From Ancylobacter oerskovii (GTDB taxonomy: Bacteria > Pseudomonadota > Alphaproteobacteria > Rhizobiales > Xanthobacteraceae): DNA of 64,000 nucleotides. Made by a program: the position numbers and the translations under genes. Location of the stretch: NCBI RefSeq assembly GCF_018390555.1, contig NZ_JAHBGB010000023.1, positions 124,001-188,000 on the forward strand, given 5' to 3'. The notes beneath the pieces are model-generated. The model ran no database searches. It had not been told where the DNA came from and worked only from the letters and a program-made list of their open reading frames with translations. Numbering within the stretch: position 1 is the stretch's first letter; each line of letters begins with the position of its first letter. Below are positions 62,758 through 64,000 of the stretch, piece after piece.

Positions 62758-64000
<1,243 letters not shown>

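Overview
The window is very GC-rich chromosomal DNA of an alphaproteobacterium. The gene set and gene order fit the Hyphomicrobiales (Rhizobiales), perhaps a Xanthobacteraceae-like lineage. The order is inferred from tesB-glnK-amtB-aminotransferase-ftsK-lolA-xth, proA-nadD-rsfS-rlmH-envC-ctpA, lptM-lysA-TIGR02302 and etfB-etfA-hbd. I see no rRNA or tRNA genes, prophage, insertion sequences or CRISPR arrays. Almost everything is single-copy housekeeping or catabolic genes, with small dispersed hairpin repeats between them.

Layout. 1-5.2 kb: a cut-off WYL-type regulator, a secreted hypothetical protein whose stop codon lies inside a 15-nt repeat, mmsA with a divergent LysR gene, and galM. 5.2-10.5 kb: a GntR-controlled hydroxyproline catabolic operon (deaminase, FAD dehydrogenase, 4-hydroxyproline epimerase, trans-3-hydroxyproline dehydratase). 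10.6-24.2 kb: a long minus-strand housekeeping block (TIGR02302 protein, lysA, lptM, xth, lolA, ftsK, aminotransferase, amtB, glnK, tesB), with a sigma-54-type promoter before glnK. 24.3-30.4 kb: ubiH, trm112, a GntR regulator, a class I glutamine amidotransferase, a DUF1801 protein, a prolyl-tRNA editing protein, cnoX and a Lon N-domain protein. 30.8-36.1 kb: an RND efflux operon with its TetR gene and two strong palindromic operators. 36.1-44.6 kb: rppH, a serine hydrolase, a small membrane protein, ctpA, envC, rlmH, rsfS, nadD and proA. 44.6-52.0 kb: plus-strand genes for membrane and stress proteins (YihY, host-attachment, TspO, HIG1), cobalamin adenosyltransferase, GST and rhomboid, then etfB-etfA-hbd.

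52-57 kb holds two tandem OsmC paralogues and a glyoxylate-shunt locus. In the latter a RamB/ScfR-like regulator lies divergent to an unrecognised 86-residue protein and isocitrate lyase. A CTTTACA motif recurs there, including a palindrome directly in front of aceA. 57-64 kb carries a ketose 3-epimerase-like protein, an EamA exporter, a secreted esterase, tlpA, argH and a truncated Zn/Cd/Pb P-type ATPase.

The most notable observations are: the paired Cys/Cys and Ser/Thr proline-racemase-fold enzymes; intergenic repeats whose hairpin arms differ by compensatory base changes; the CTTTACA motif and small protein at aceA; the tandem OsmC proteins with a CxC motif and no second conserved cysteine; and the repeat-embedded stop codon at 852-854. 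I did not find a clearly new multi-gene system such as a defence island or a new biosynthetic cluster.
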